A stretch of DNA of 11,752 bases, taken from NCBI GenBank assembly GCA_004297645.1, contig SCUG01000481.1, positions 1-11,752 of the forward strand, read 5' to 3'. The notes below the pieces were generated by a model that saw only the letters and a program-made list of their open reading frames with translations, was not told the DNA's origin and made no database searches. This document shows, piece after piece, positions 1-6,590 of this stretch (the first letter of the stretch is position 1; every line of letters starts with the position of its first letter). Source of the stretch: Saprospiraceae bacterium (GTDB lineage Bacteria; Bacteroidota; Bacteroidia; Chitinophagales; Saprospiraceae). The translations under genes and the position numbers were made by a program.

Positions 1-28
1 ATCGCAAACCGTTTTTCCATTTTGAAAT

Positions 29-1288
29 ATGATGATGGTAAAATTAAAAATTCTCGTAGCAATAGTTTGCCTGATTCCGGCACTTCAATTCCGCTGTGCG
101 GAACATTTGGGCGAAGCCCAAAAAACCGGAGCGCAGCAACCGGCGAGCGAGGCAGCCACCGAATCCATCCTTCCCGGGTCGTACCGGATGGAACTGTACT
201 TGCCTCGCTTGGCGGGCAAAAAGGTAGGCCTTTTGGTCAATCAAACTTCGATGGTAGGCAATCGCCACCTCATAGATACGCTGCTGCGGAGTGGGGTGGA
301 GGTGGTTAAAATTTTCGCCCCGGAACACGGCTACCGCGGCGTTGCTGCCGATGGCGAAGAGGTAGCTGATGGTAAAGATGCCGCCACGGGTATTCCCGTC
401 ATTTCGCTGTACGGAAAACAGCAAAAACCAGGCGCCGCAGCGATGGAAGGGCTGGACGCCTTGGTGTTCGACGTTCAGGACGTGGGGGCGCGGTTTTACA
501 CATACACTGCCACCCTGAGCTTGTTGATGGAGGCCTGTGCTGAAAACTATCTTCCACTGCTGGTGCTCGACCGGCCCAACCCCAACGGCCATTACGTGGA
601 CGGCCCCGTGCTGAGGGTGAGCCACAAATCCTTTGTGGGGCCACACCCCGTACCTGTGGTTTACGGCATGACCACCGGCGAATGGGCCAGTATGGTCAAT
701 GGCGAAGGGTGGCTCGCCAACGGGGAACATTGCGACCTGACCGTCATCCCCTGCGCCGGCTACGGCCACCGCTCTTTCTACCTATTGCCCGTGAAGCCAT
801 CGCCCAACCTGCCCAACATGCGCTCGGTTTACCTTTACCCGTCGCTGTGTTTTTTCGAAGGCACGGTGGTGAGTGTGGGCCGGGGCACTGATAAACAGTT
901 TCAGGTGTACGGGGCGCCGGGGCTGGAAATTGGCGGCTATTTTTTTACTCCCCAACCCAATGCCGGCTCGAAATACCCGCCACAGCAGGGGCAGCAGTGC
1001 CGGGGTTTCGACCTGTCGGACATGCCGGAGGACAAGCTGCAAACGGCCGGGCTGAACATCAGCTATTTGCTGGAGGCCTATCGGGCCTACCCGGACAAAG
1101 CTCACTTTTTTCTGCCCACGCTCTATTTTGATAAATTGGCGGGTAGCGCCGAATTGCGACAGCAAATACAGGCGGGCCTCGGCGAGGCAGCAATCCGTGC
1201 GTCGTGGCAGCCAGGGCTGGATTCTTTTAAAATCATTCGGAAGAAATACCTATTGTACCAGGATTTTGAAGGAGAGCCTGGGCGTTAG
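29..1288 (+). CDS. DUF1343 protein, NamZ-like exo-beta-N-acetylmuramidase (probable)
   Basis: A 419-residue protein of the DUF1343 (YbbC) family. Characterised members, the NamZ enzymes, remove N-acetylmuramic acid from the non-reducing end of peptidoglycan fragments during cell-wall recycling; assigning that reaction here is by family. Visible family motifs are FAPEHGYRG (96-104, with the conserved Glu99), DVQDVGARFYTY (148-159), LDRPNPNG (180-187), PVPVVYGMTTGE (207-218), PSPNLPN (257-263), YPSLCFFEGT (270-279) and SVGRGTD (282-288). The length is normal for the family. A basic start followed by a hydrophobic stretch (about residues 5-20) suggests export; Cys14 and Cys23 do not sit in a good lipobox, so a lipoprotein is not supported. 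Three ATG codons lie in tandem at 29, 32 and 35, and an in-frame stop at 23-25 rules out a longer start. Which ATG is used is unclear because no Shine-Dalgarno sequence is visible. The gene ends against the convergent HhH protein gene with overlapping stop codons. Confidence 0.93.
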   Translation: MMMVKLKILVAIVCLIPALQFRCAEHLGEAQKTGAQQPASEAATESILPGSYRMELYLPRLAGKKVGLLVNQTSMVGNRHLIDTLLRSGVEVVKIFAPEHGYRGVAADGEEVADGKDAATGIPVISLYGKQQKPGAAAMEGLDALVFDVQDVGARFYTYTATLSLLMEACAENYLPLLVLDRPNPNGHYVDGPVLRVSHKSFVGPHPVPVVYGMTTGEWASMVNGEGWLANGEHCDLTVIPCAGYGHRSFYLLPVKPSPNLPNMRSVYLYPSLCFFEGTVVSVGRGTDKQFQVYGAPGLEIGGYFFTPQPNAGSKYPPQQGQQCRGFDLSDMPEDKLQTAGLNISYLLEAYRAYPDKAHFFLPTLYFDKLAGSAELRQQIQAGLGEAAIRASWQPGLDSFKIIRKKYLLYQDFEGEPGR

Positions 1289-3369
1289 AAAACATACCTG
1301 GCCTGTACCTTCACTTCTGATTTCGTATTCCCTGGAATTTCGTCCAATCCCGAACCCACGGTTTTTTGGCTGGGAAAATAGAAACGGGCGTATCTCGCCT
1401 CCATCGTCAGGTGCCGGATACCACGGTACCGCAGGTTTAGGTAAAAACGGGTGCCACGGCCATAATAGGCGGGAATTGAGAAGGTGCTAAGGATGTCGTT
1501 TTCGTACTCGTAAAACCGGATGTTGTAGCTCTCTGAGTCAAAAATTGCGGCTCGCAGGCTGAACGAAAGCGGATAGGTTGTGGAGCTGAAAATGATGTCC
1601 TGATAAAAGGCGGCGCCCGTTTCTTTGGTGCCGTCGAAGTCAGAAAAACCCGCATCCAGACGATTTCTCCATTCCAAGTTTTTACTCAATTTGTACGAAA
1701 GGTGCAGGCGGAACTGCATGTTTTGCCGGGTGGCTGTGCCACTGGAATGTGACTCCGGCGCTTGCACATCTTCGTCTTTGCGTTCATTTTTCAGTTGGGC
1801 ATAGGCCTCCATTTTTTTGTGGATGGAATAAGTCAGGCGCATCAACCATTCATTGCCGGTGCTCGGTAAACTTGCGCTGAAGTTGGCCCAGGGATGGTGC
1901 CACAGGTCGAAATAGGTGTTCAGTTGCCAATGCGAATTGGGCCGGGCGGTCAGTCCGAAATAGGTGCCCGATTCGTTGCGGGCGCCGGTGGTTTCGGCGA
2001 ATGGCTTTGGGTGCGGGCTTTGGAAATCCCGCGGAAACCGGCGGTCGAGAATGGCAAATTCCACCCGCGAGTCCACGGCGAACAGCAAACTGTTCAGCAT
2101 GGCCACCGCTCCGTTGCTACTGCTTGCGGCTTCGCCGGAAAAGTGAAAATTGCGAAAGTGGAAGGTATAGTCAGCGCTGAAATTCAGCAGTTTGTCTCCG
2201 TTGAAATAGTAGCTGTTGTAAAGGGCGGGCCGCAGCGCGAGCGGCTGGCTTAGGTGCTCGTAAACGGTATTGACGGCGAGTTCCAATTTCCTGTTTTCAA
2301 ATTTAAGCGAACCTCCAGCCGAAGTTTGCCGCACACTTTTTTCATCCGCAATTTCGGCAGGGGTTCGGTGCAGCCCCGACGATTGAAGGGAACTGACAAA
2401 GGCGAACGATGGGGCATCCGGTTCGCCGGGGATGTTGCCTTCTCCGACCTGGTTGCCATCCGTTCGCAGCGTGGAGCCGAATGCCAGTACCTCCATGTTT
2501 TTGCCGAAGGCAAAAATAGCCGCAGCCCCCCGGTAAAAGTCCACTTCATTCACCGAAGAATGGGGCTTGAGCCGGGCGCTGGCGCGTTTTATAGCGGAGG
2601 TAATTGCTCCCTTTTTCGGAGCGAAGCCCTGATAAAGCACCAGCCCCTGACCGAGTGCTACTTCGTAATCGCCGAGCGCCAATGCCCGCAGCCTTCCTTC
2701 CGCATTGTTCAGGAAAATATGGGCCGAGTAAAAGTCGAACCCCCGTGGATTATTTCCTTTAAAAAATTCTTCCCCGGCGTCTTTTTCGGCTGTGATGCCG
2801 GCACTCAGGCGGTCGTAATAGTTGAACCTATACCGGGCGTAAAGCCTGTTTTTGCTGCCGAGGTACCGGCTGTTGGTGCTGTCGCCGGGAAATGCAGCAA
2901 AGCCTTTTGGGGTCTCAATCAGACTGGTCCAGCGCAGCAGTATTTCGTGCTGACCGTTGGTGGCGAGGCTGCTGCGTGAGAGCGGCGGCAGCACCGGCTG
3001 GCGCAGACTAATGTAGGGGAGCAGTTGAAAGATGGTATTTAAATCGAAACCAGGAACCGCCTGCAACTCATACAACTCCACGAAATCGCCGGTCAATGAG
3101 CGGTAAGAAAGCAGCGCCTCGATTTGAATATCCGTCAGAAAAGGGAAAATCTGCAAGCCTTCACGGGAGGCCCGGTTGAGATTGAGCGGGTGTTTTTGGA
3201 GGTATTCGAGCCTGCCCGTCACGTCTTCGTAGTCGAAGTCCTCCGTCTGTTGGTCCTGGGCAAATTCTTCGATTATCCCTTCAAATTCTTCGTTTTGAAG
3301 TAGAGAGTCCGTCTGAGCGGGCAACATTTCGGCTGACAAAATAAGGAGGAAAATCAGGGCTGTTTTCAT
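1285..3369 (-). CDS. Exported helix-hairpin-helix protein with outer-membrane beta-barrel-like C-terminal part
   Basis: A 694-residue protein. Residues 1-18 form a signal peptide with a likely cut after PAQ (17-19). An acidic stretch follows (24-50). Residues about 61-120 form a ComEA-like helix-hairpin-helix pair: 'PLNLNRASREGLQIFPFL', then 'LTGDFVELYELQAVPGF'. These have the spacing of the tandem HhH motifs that bind DNA backbone in ComEA-type proteins. The rest, about 125-694, is rich in alternating aromatic and polar strands with many Tyr/Phe/Arg residues and ends in VQARYVF. A terminal Phe after an alternating strand is typical of outer-membrane barrels. Proteins of this layout are common in Bacteroidota and are usually annotated only as HhH-domain proteins; I know of no established function. 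The ATG at 3367-3369 is supported by the signal peptide right behind it and by a promoter box 20 bases upstream. DNA binding or uptake is only an idea from the HhH part. Confidence 0.9.
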   Translation of the reverse strand: MKTALIFLLILSAEMLPAQTDSLLQNEEFEGIIEEFAQDQQTEDFDYEDVTGRLEYLQKHPLNLNRASREGLQIFPFLTDIQIEALLSYRSLTGDFVELYELQAVPGFDLNTIFQLLPYISLRQPVLPPLSRSSLATNGQHEILLRWTSLIETPKGFAAFPGDSTNSRYLGSKNRLYARYRFNYYDRLSAGITAEKDAGEEFFKGNNPRGFDFYSAHIFLNNAEGRLRALALGDYEVALGQGLVLYQGFAPKKGAITSAIKRASARLKPHSSVNEVDFYRGAAAIFAFGKNMEVLAFGSTLRTDGNQVGEGNIPGEPDAPSFAFVSSLQSSGLHRTPAEIADEKSVRQTSAGGSLKFENRKLELAVNTVYEHLSQPLALRPALYNSYYFNGDKLLNFSADYTFHFRNFHFSGEAASSSNGAVAMLNSLLFAVDSRVEFAILDRRFPRDFQSPHPKPFAETTGARNESGTYFGLTARPNSHWQLNTYFDLWHHPWANFSASLPSTGNEWLMRLTYSIHKKMEAYAQLKNERKDEDVQAPESHSSGTATRQNMQFRLHLSYKLSKNLEWRNRLDAGFSDFDGTKETGAAFYQDIIFSSTTYPLSFSLRAAIFDSESYNIRFYEYENDILSTFSIPAYYGRGTRFYLNLRYRGIRHLTMEARYARFYFPSQKTVGSGLDEIPGNTKSEVKVQARYVF

Positions 3370-3389
3370 TGCAAAAAAGGACAGGTAGC

Positions 3390-3397
3390 CAAAGGTA
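3390..3397 (-). promoter_or_regulatory. Bacteroidota -7 promoter box for the HhH protein gene
   Basis: On the minus strand the sequence reads TACCTTTG, an exact match to the Bacteroidota -7 consensus TAnnTTTG, ending 20 bases before the ATG at 3369. No clear TTTG -33 element stands at the usual distance; a T-rich run is there instead (about 3410-3419 on the plus strand as A's). The placement is right for a short leader, but with the weak upstream element this remains a sequence-based guess. Confidence 0.5.
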
Positions 3398-3571
3398 GAG
3401 CATAAAAGTAAAAAAAAATGTACTTCTGCCTGGCCGTTCGATCATTTGCCGGAAGGCGGCGAAATGGAAAATTTTTCAAAAGATAACCTTTTGGCAGAAA
3501 AGATAATTTGGCGGGACTCTGAATAACCGCCCGCTTGCGGCAAGCACTGAACGGCAGACGGCATTTATCGC

Positions 3572-3579
3572 TATCTTTG
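3572..3579 (+). promoter_or_regulatory. Bacteroidota -7 promoter box upstream of glutamine synthetase
   Basis: TATCTTTG matches TAnnTTTG exactly and is followed by GCAAAAA, a common context for this element. A convincing TTTG -33 element about 19 bases upstream is missing. If used, transcription would start near 3585-3590 and the message would carry a leader of about 125 bases ahead of the ATG at 3715, including the hairpin at 3634-3673. I see no comparably good box between the hairpin and the gene. Confidence 0.5.
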
Positions 3580-3594
3580 CAAAAAGATTTTTCC

Positions 3595-3684
3595 GTGAAA
3601 ACAATTTCTCTATCTCACACCGAAATCACAAAGGAAAGCGGTCAGGCGCCTAATAACAGCCCGACCGCTTTTCTATTTTACTGA
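3595..3684 (+). CDS. Possible leader peptide ORF (29 codons) ahead of glutamine synthetase
   Basis: A GTG at 3595 opens a 29-codon frame that ends at TGA 3682-3684, 30 bases before the glutamine synthetase ATG. The predicted peptide begins MKTISLSH and ends SPTAFLFY. The frame runs straight through the terminator-like hairpin, with both arms and the U-rich tail inside codons, as in translation-coupled attenuators. It contains one Gln and two adjacent Asn codons but no long run of a single amino acid, so the classic starvation-sensing logic is not obvious. There is no visible Shine-Dalgarno sequence, and a stop-free frame of this size can arise by chance. The call rests on position and on the overlap with the hairpin only. 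Confidence 0.2.
   Translation: MKTISLSHTEITKESGQAPNNSPTAFLFY
3634..3673 (+). promoter_or_regulatory. Terminator-like hairpin in the glutamine synthetase leader (possible attenuator)
   Basis: AAAGCGGTC (3635-3643) pairs perfectly with GACCGCTTT (3663-3671), extended by a G-U pair; the loop is 19 bases. The right arm runs into TTTTCTATTTTAC, a moderately U-rich tail. It lies downstream of the only good promoter box and 42 bases upstream of the glutamine synthetase start. It could act as a conditional terminator (attenuator) or mark the end of a short separate RNA of about 90 bases. The long loop and the interrupted U-tract make it weaker than the other terminators in the window. Confidence 0.5.
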
Positions 3685-3714
3685 ACCATTTAATCATCAA
3701 AATCTCCTTTCAAC

Positions 3715-4779
3715 ATGGCAAAGTTCAAGTTTGAGTACATCTGGCTCGATGGCTATAAACCAGAGCCTCACCTGCGCAGCAAGACAAAAGTGCTGGAGTT
3801 CGATTTCTTTCATGGCGACCTCAAAATTCTGCCGCTGTGGGCTTTCGATGGCAGCTCCACCCAACAGGCAGAGGGCCGCTATTCCGACTGCATCCTAAAA
3901 CCTGTCGCCGTTTATCCGGACCCTGGAAGAAAGAGTGCCTTCCTCGTGATGTGCGAGGTGCTGAATCCCGACATGACCCCCCATGAATCCAATGTGCGTG
4001 CAACTTTTGAAGATGATGATGACTACTGGTTCGGGTTTGAGCAGGAATATGTGTTAACAGAAGACAGCAAACCCCTTGGGTTCCCGAAACAGGGCTACCC
4101 CCGGCCGCAAGGACCGTATTACTGTTCGGTAGGTTTGGAAAACTGCGCTGGCCGGGAACTGGTCGAAGAACATTTCGACCTGTGTCTCGAAGCTGGCCTC
4201 AACATCACCGGTATCAACGCCGAGGTACTACTTGGGCAATGGGAGTTTCAAATTTTTGGTAAGGGCAAGCGAGCTGCTGATGACCTTTGGGTAGCCCGTT
4301 ACCTCCTCCATCGCGTAGCCGAGCATTACGGCGTGGCAGTGGAATTCCACCCAAAACCCATCAAAGGCGATTGGAATGGCTCCGGCATGCATGCCAATTT
4401 CTCCACTGGCGAGATGCGCGACAAAGGGGGCAAAGAGCTTTTCGAAGCCATTTTCGAGAAATTTGCCATGTATCACAAAGAACATATCCATGACTATGGC
4501 TCAGACAACCATGAGCGCCTCACTGGTCTGCACGAAACCCAAAGCATTGACCAATTCTCATGGGGCGTGAGTGACCGGGGGGCCTCCATTCGTATCCCGG
4601 TTGCCACTGCTCAGGACTGGAAGGGCTACCTCGAAGATCGTCGCCCGGCCTCCAATGCCGACGCATACCGCGTCATTAAGAGGATGATGAAAACCCTGGG
4701 CCATGCCTTTGAATCTCATGCTGAAAAAAACGGCACCAGCAAGAAGAGCAAGAAAACTGACATCGCTGCTGAAAATTGA
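3715..4779 (+). CDS. glnII: Glutamine synthetase, eukaryotic-like type II (GSII)
   Basis: A 354-residue enzyme that makes glutamine from glutamate, ammonia and ATP in the cytoplasm. Its length and motifs are those of the short GSII class, not the roughly 470-residue GSI: beta-grasp segment WAFDGSST (42-49); FGFEQEY (106-112) with metal-binding glutamates; INAEVLLGQWEFQ (167-179); GDWNGSGMHANFST (218-231), part of the substrate site; HERLTGLHETQSID (266-279); SWGVSDRGASIRIP (282-295); and GYLEDRRPASNADAY (304-318). The adenylylation loop of GSI is absent, so control by GlnE-type adenylylation is not expected. The C-terminal tail (336-354) is lysine-rich and looks disordered. The ATG at 3715 fits the usual GSII N-terminus. 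The gene stands alone, with a leader hairpin upstream and a strong terminator downstream. Confidence 0.96.
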   Translation: MAKFKFEYIWLDGYKPEPHLRSKTKVLEFDFFHGDLKILPLWAFDGSSTQQAEGRYSDCILKPVAVYPDPGRKSAFLVMCEVLNPDMTPHESNVRATFEDDDDYWFGFEQEYVLTEDSKPLGFPKQGYPRPQGPYYCSVGLENCAGRELVEEHFDLCLEAGLNITGINAEVLLGQWEFQIFGKGKRAADDLWVARYLLHRVAEHYGVAVEFHPKPIKGDWNGSGMHANFSTGEMRDKGGKELFEAIFEKFAMYHKEHIHDYGSDNHERLTGLHETQSIDQFSWGVSDRGASIRIPVATAQDWKGYLEDRRPASNADAYRVIKRMMKTLGHAFESHAEKNGTSKKSKKTDIAAEN

Positions 4780-4800
4780 TAGCCGCCTATCAGCTACGTG

Positions 4801-4835
4801 AAAAGCCGCCCTTTTTACGAGGGCGGCTTTTCTTT
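4801..4835. terminator. Bidirectional intrinsic terminator between glutamine synthetase and lytic transglycosylase genes
   Basis: A perfect 12-bp stem: AAAAGCCGCCCT (4801-4812) pairs with AGGGCGGCTTTT (4820-4831) around a 7-base loop. It is followed by CTTTT on the plus strand, while the A's of the left arm give UUUU on the minus strand. It starts 21 bases after the glutamine synthetase stop and lies 27 bases beyond the stop of the convergent gene, so it can serve both. Confidence 0.9.
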
Positions 4836-4858
4836 TATCGAGAATCAGCGTCTCTCTT

Positions 4859-5986
4859 TTACGCTCTGAAGCCAGAGCTTACTGTCGGAGTAGGATAGTA
4901 GATGATGAGTTCTTGTAAATAAAACAGCTCCCCTGTTTTTAAATTGTTCCACCTTATAATGTCGGCTTTGGAGCATCCGCAGAGCGTGGCCAACTTTTCA
5001 AGAGTGCTACCGCTTTGCACTGTCCATGTAGTCATGGAATAGCTTTTTTTACTGACTTGAACCATAGCGCTCAGCCCTGGTTCGCGAGGGTGGGATTCCA
5101 GGAAAGTCTGGTATGCCCGGTGAGGAAGTACGATGAAATTGCCTTTTTTCGAGGCTGGCAAATGGCAGCCATTGTAGGCCGGGTTCAATGTTTTTAAAGT
5201 GAAAAGGCTGACACCTGTTTCCTCAGCTATCTCGTTAAAATTGTAGGCATCGAAAACCCGGATGGTCTTTGTATTTCTCAGTTCGGCATCGGAATATACA
5301 GGGTAAAGCTGGTGTTCCAGGTTGTAGGTACAGATGTATTGAGCTGCTAAGAATTTGGGGATGTACCGCTGTGTTTCTAACGGCAGGTACTTCCGCACCT
5401 CCTCAAAATCTTTGCTACAGGCAGCTTCTATGGCTTTGCTCAAACGCCTTTCGCCACAATTGTAGGCTGCCATGACCAGATCCCAGGCTCCAAACCGCTC
5501 ATACAAATAGGCAAAATACTTTGCCGCTGCTCTTGTCGATTTATAGGCGTCTTTCCGCTCATCTATCTTGCTGTTAATTTGTAGCCCTTGGTATTTAGCT
5601 GTGGTACTCGTGAATTGCCATAACCCGGCTGCTCCTACAGTTGAAGAGGCATAAGGCCGCAATCTCGATTCTATGACAGGAATGAATTTGAGTTCGGGCG
5701 GGAGTTTATACAGCTTCAAGTAGTGTTCGAAGAGGGGAAAATAAAACTCCGCTGTACCTAATATCTTTTGTGTATCATACGAATTGAGAAGATACCCGCG
5801 CAGGTATCCCATGACTTCGTCGTCGTAATCGCCTTGAATGATGGTGCGGATATTGGAAAGAGGGGGTGTGAGATCTTCCACCGAAAAGAAAGAGGCGGTA
5901 GCACTTTTGTTGGCCCCTGTCAGGGAAGGACTAAAAGCCACCAATAGCAATAAGCATAGGGTGGGTGTTGTCCATAGATTTCTCAT
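4859..5986 (-). CDS. MltD-like membrane-bound/periplasmic lytic transglycosylase with C-terminal LysM
   Basis: A 375-residue exported protein. Residues 1-24 form a signal peptide (hydrophobic 10-20). The SLT (goose-lysozyme-like) catalytic domain spans about 90-225, with ELKFIPVIESRL (98-109) carrying the catalytic Glu106, then VGAAGLWQFTSTTAKYQGL (117-135) and AAYNCGE (173-179). These are the hallmark motifs of family 1 transglycosylases, which cut the MurNAc-GlcNAc bond and leave 1,6-anhydro ends. Residues about 243-288 look like a degenerate LysM, and 318-366 (TWTVQSGSTLEKLATLCGCS...) form a clear LysM for peptidoglycan binding. This order matches MltD and similar Bacteroidota proteins. 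The ATG at 5986 puts the signal peptide at the front. It shares a two-way terminator with the convergent glutamine synthetase gene. Being a single-copy remodelling enzyme near a NamZ-like gene fits a wall-turnover theme, but they are not co-transcribed. Confidence 0.94.
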   Translation of the reverse strand: MRNLWTTPTLCLLLLVAFSPSLTGANKSATASFFSVEDLTPPLSNIRTIIQGDYDDEVMGYLRGYLLNSYDTQKILGTAEFYFPLFEHYLKLYKLPPELKFIPVIESRLRPYASSTVGAAGLWQFTSTTAKYQGLQINSKIDERKDAYKSTRAAAKYFAYLYERFGAWDLVMAAYNCGERRLSKAIEAACSKDFEEVRKYLPLETQRYIPKFLAAQYICTYNLEHQLYPVYSDAELRNTKTIRVFDAYNFNEIAEETGVSLFTLKTLNPAYNGCHLPASKKGNFIVLPHRAYQTFLESHPREPGLSAMVQVSKKSYSMTTWTVQSGSTLEKLATLCGCSKADIIRWNNLKTGELFYLQELIIYYPTPTVSSGFRA

Positions 5987-6011
5987 AAGATAAAAATTTG
6001 TTCACGGGATT

Positions 6012-6045
6012 ATGCCGGCCTGTTCAGGGGATTAACAGGCGGCAT
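6012..6045 (-). repeat. Imperfect inverted repeat upstream of the lytic transglycosylase gene
   Basis: ATGCCgGCCTGTT (6012-6024) pairs with AACAGGCGGCAT (6034-6045), 12 base pairs with one bulged G and a 9-base loop. It is 25 bases upstream of the transglycosylase ATG and 4 bases after the stop of the doubtful ORF at 6050. No U-tract follows on the minus strand, so it is not a standard terminator. It may be a structure in the mRNA leader or a protein-binding site. Confidence 0.45.
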
Positions 6046-6049
6046 TTGT

Positions 6050-6373
6050 TCATCTTGCGACAAACGTTTTTGTTACATAAAATTTGGCTGTCGTATCTGT
6101 GGGGGGAAATTTTTGAAGCCATTTTTTGAGTTGTTCAGGCTTCATTTTGGAAGTAATAAATTGGAGGGCGTTCGTTTTGGATACAATTTTCAGAACCGGC
6201 GATTGGGAGAATTGAGGAGGGGAAAGTGAATGATAAAAAACAAAAACCAGACCGCCCTGCCCATCATGAATATTAGCCGGGCAGATTTTGGGACTGCAAG
6301 TCGTTTGAATGAAACTTCGCGGCTGACCGTAAATGCGTGACCTCCAGTGCATAGTATGCCGGAGAACCAGCAA
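6050..6373 (-). CDS. Doubtful small hypothetical ORF (107 codons)
   Basis: I do not recognise this frame. Its first 60 residues have an odd make-up (many Ser, Pro, Gln, His and single Trp/Cys). The last part, from about residue 60 on, reads more like protein (VLKIVSKTNALQFITSK, then MKPEQLKKWLQKFPP). An internal ATG at 6143-6145 would give a 31-residue peptide. There is no promoter box or ribosome site, and no signal peptide or membrane segment. It could be a chance frame, a remnant of a decayed gene, or a short peptide gene ending just before the hairpin at 6012-6045. Confidence 0.17.
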   Translation of the reverse strand: MLVLRHTMHWRSRIYGQPRSFIQTTCSPKICPANIHDGQGGLVFVFYHSLSPPQFSQSPVLKIVSKTNALQFITSKMKPEQLKKWLQKFPPTDTTAKFYVTKTFVAR

Positions 6374-6516
6374 ATAGCGCCGCTGCCATGTTCATCGAAA
6401 AAAATCAGATGAATTTTGAGCGAATCCCTGAATCTGCCGCTTCAGCGGCTGCGTGGGGGCTTAATGCAGGTGCCTGATTCTGATTTTAAGCCAAGTGCAT
6501 AATGTCAGATAATAAC

Positions 6517-6546
6517 AAAAAAGCTGCTCCCCTTGCGGGGAGCAGC
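6517..6546 (-). terminator. Intrinsic terminator of the giant secreted protein gene
   Basis: A perfect 10-bp GC-rich stem, GCTGCTCCCC (6523-6532) with GGGGAGCAGC (6537-6546), around a 4-base loop. On the minus strand it is followed by six U's and then GUUAUU. It lies 44 bases beyond the stop codon of the 1378-residue protein. Confidence 0.92.
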
Positions 6547-6590
6547 CAAACTTTACTCCAAATCTATCTATCCTGTTAATCTTGTTTTTA

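Larger units (their letters stand above)
3370..3714. other. Divergent intergenic region (345 bases) between the HhH protein and glutamine synthetase genes
   Basis: This gap separates two divergently transcribed genes. Its left end carries the promoter box of the minus-strand gene. Its right third (about 3572-3714) carries a plus-strand promoter box, a possible 29-codon leader ORF and a terminator-like hairpin, described separately. Between about 3420 and 3570 I see no gene; there is only a short 5-bp hairpin (GCTTG-cgg-CAAGC, 3533-3545) of no clear meaning. Confidence 0.7.
5987..6590. other. Intergenic region (about 600 bases) with a hairpin, a doubtful ORF and a terminator
   Basis: Both flanking genes point left. 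Next to the transglycosylase start lies an imperfect inverted repeat (6012-6045). A weak minus-strand frame covers 6050-6373. The right end (6517-6546) is the terminator of the giant secreted protein gene. Between about 6374 and 6510 I see no gene or RNA; there is only a 5-bp hairpin (GCCGC-ttca-GCGGC, 6436-6449). I found no TAnnTTTG box near the transglycosylase start. Confidence 0.6.

Noticed and set aside
44..769. A 241-codon open frame on the minus strand inside the DUF1343 gene
   Set aside because: It is antisense to a gene with clear family motifs, and its sequence has no recognisable motif; GC-rich third positions of the real gene explain the lack of stops.
2254..2979. A 241-codon plus-strand frame inside the HhH/barrel gene
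   Set aside because: The opposite strand encodes a coherent exported protein through this region; the plus frame has no domain or signal peptide.
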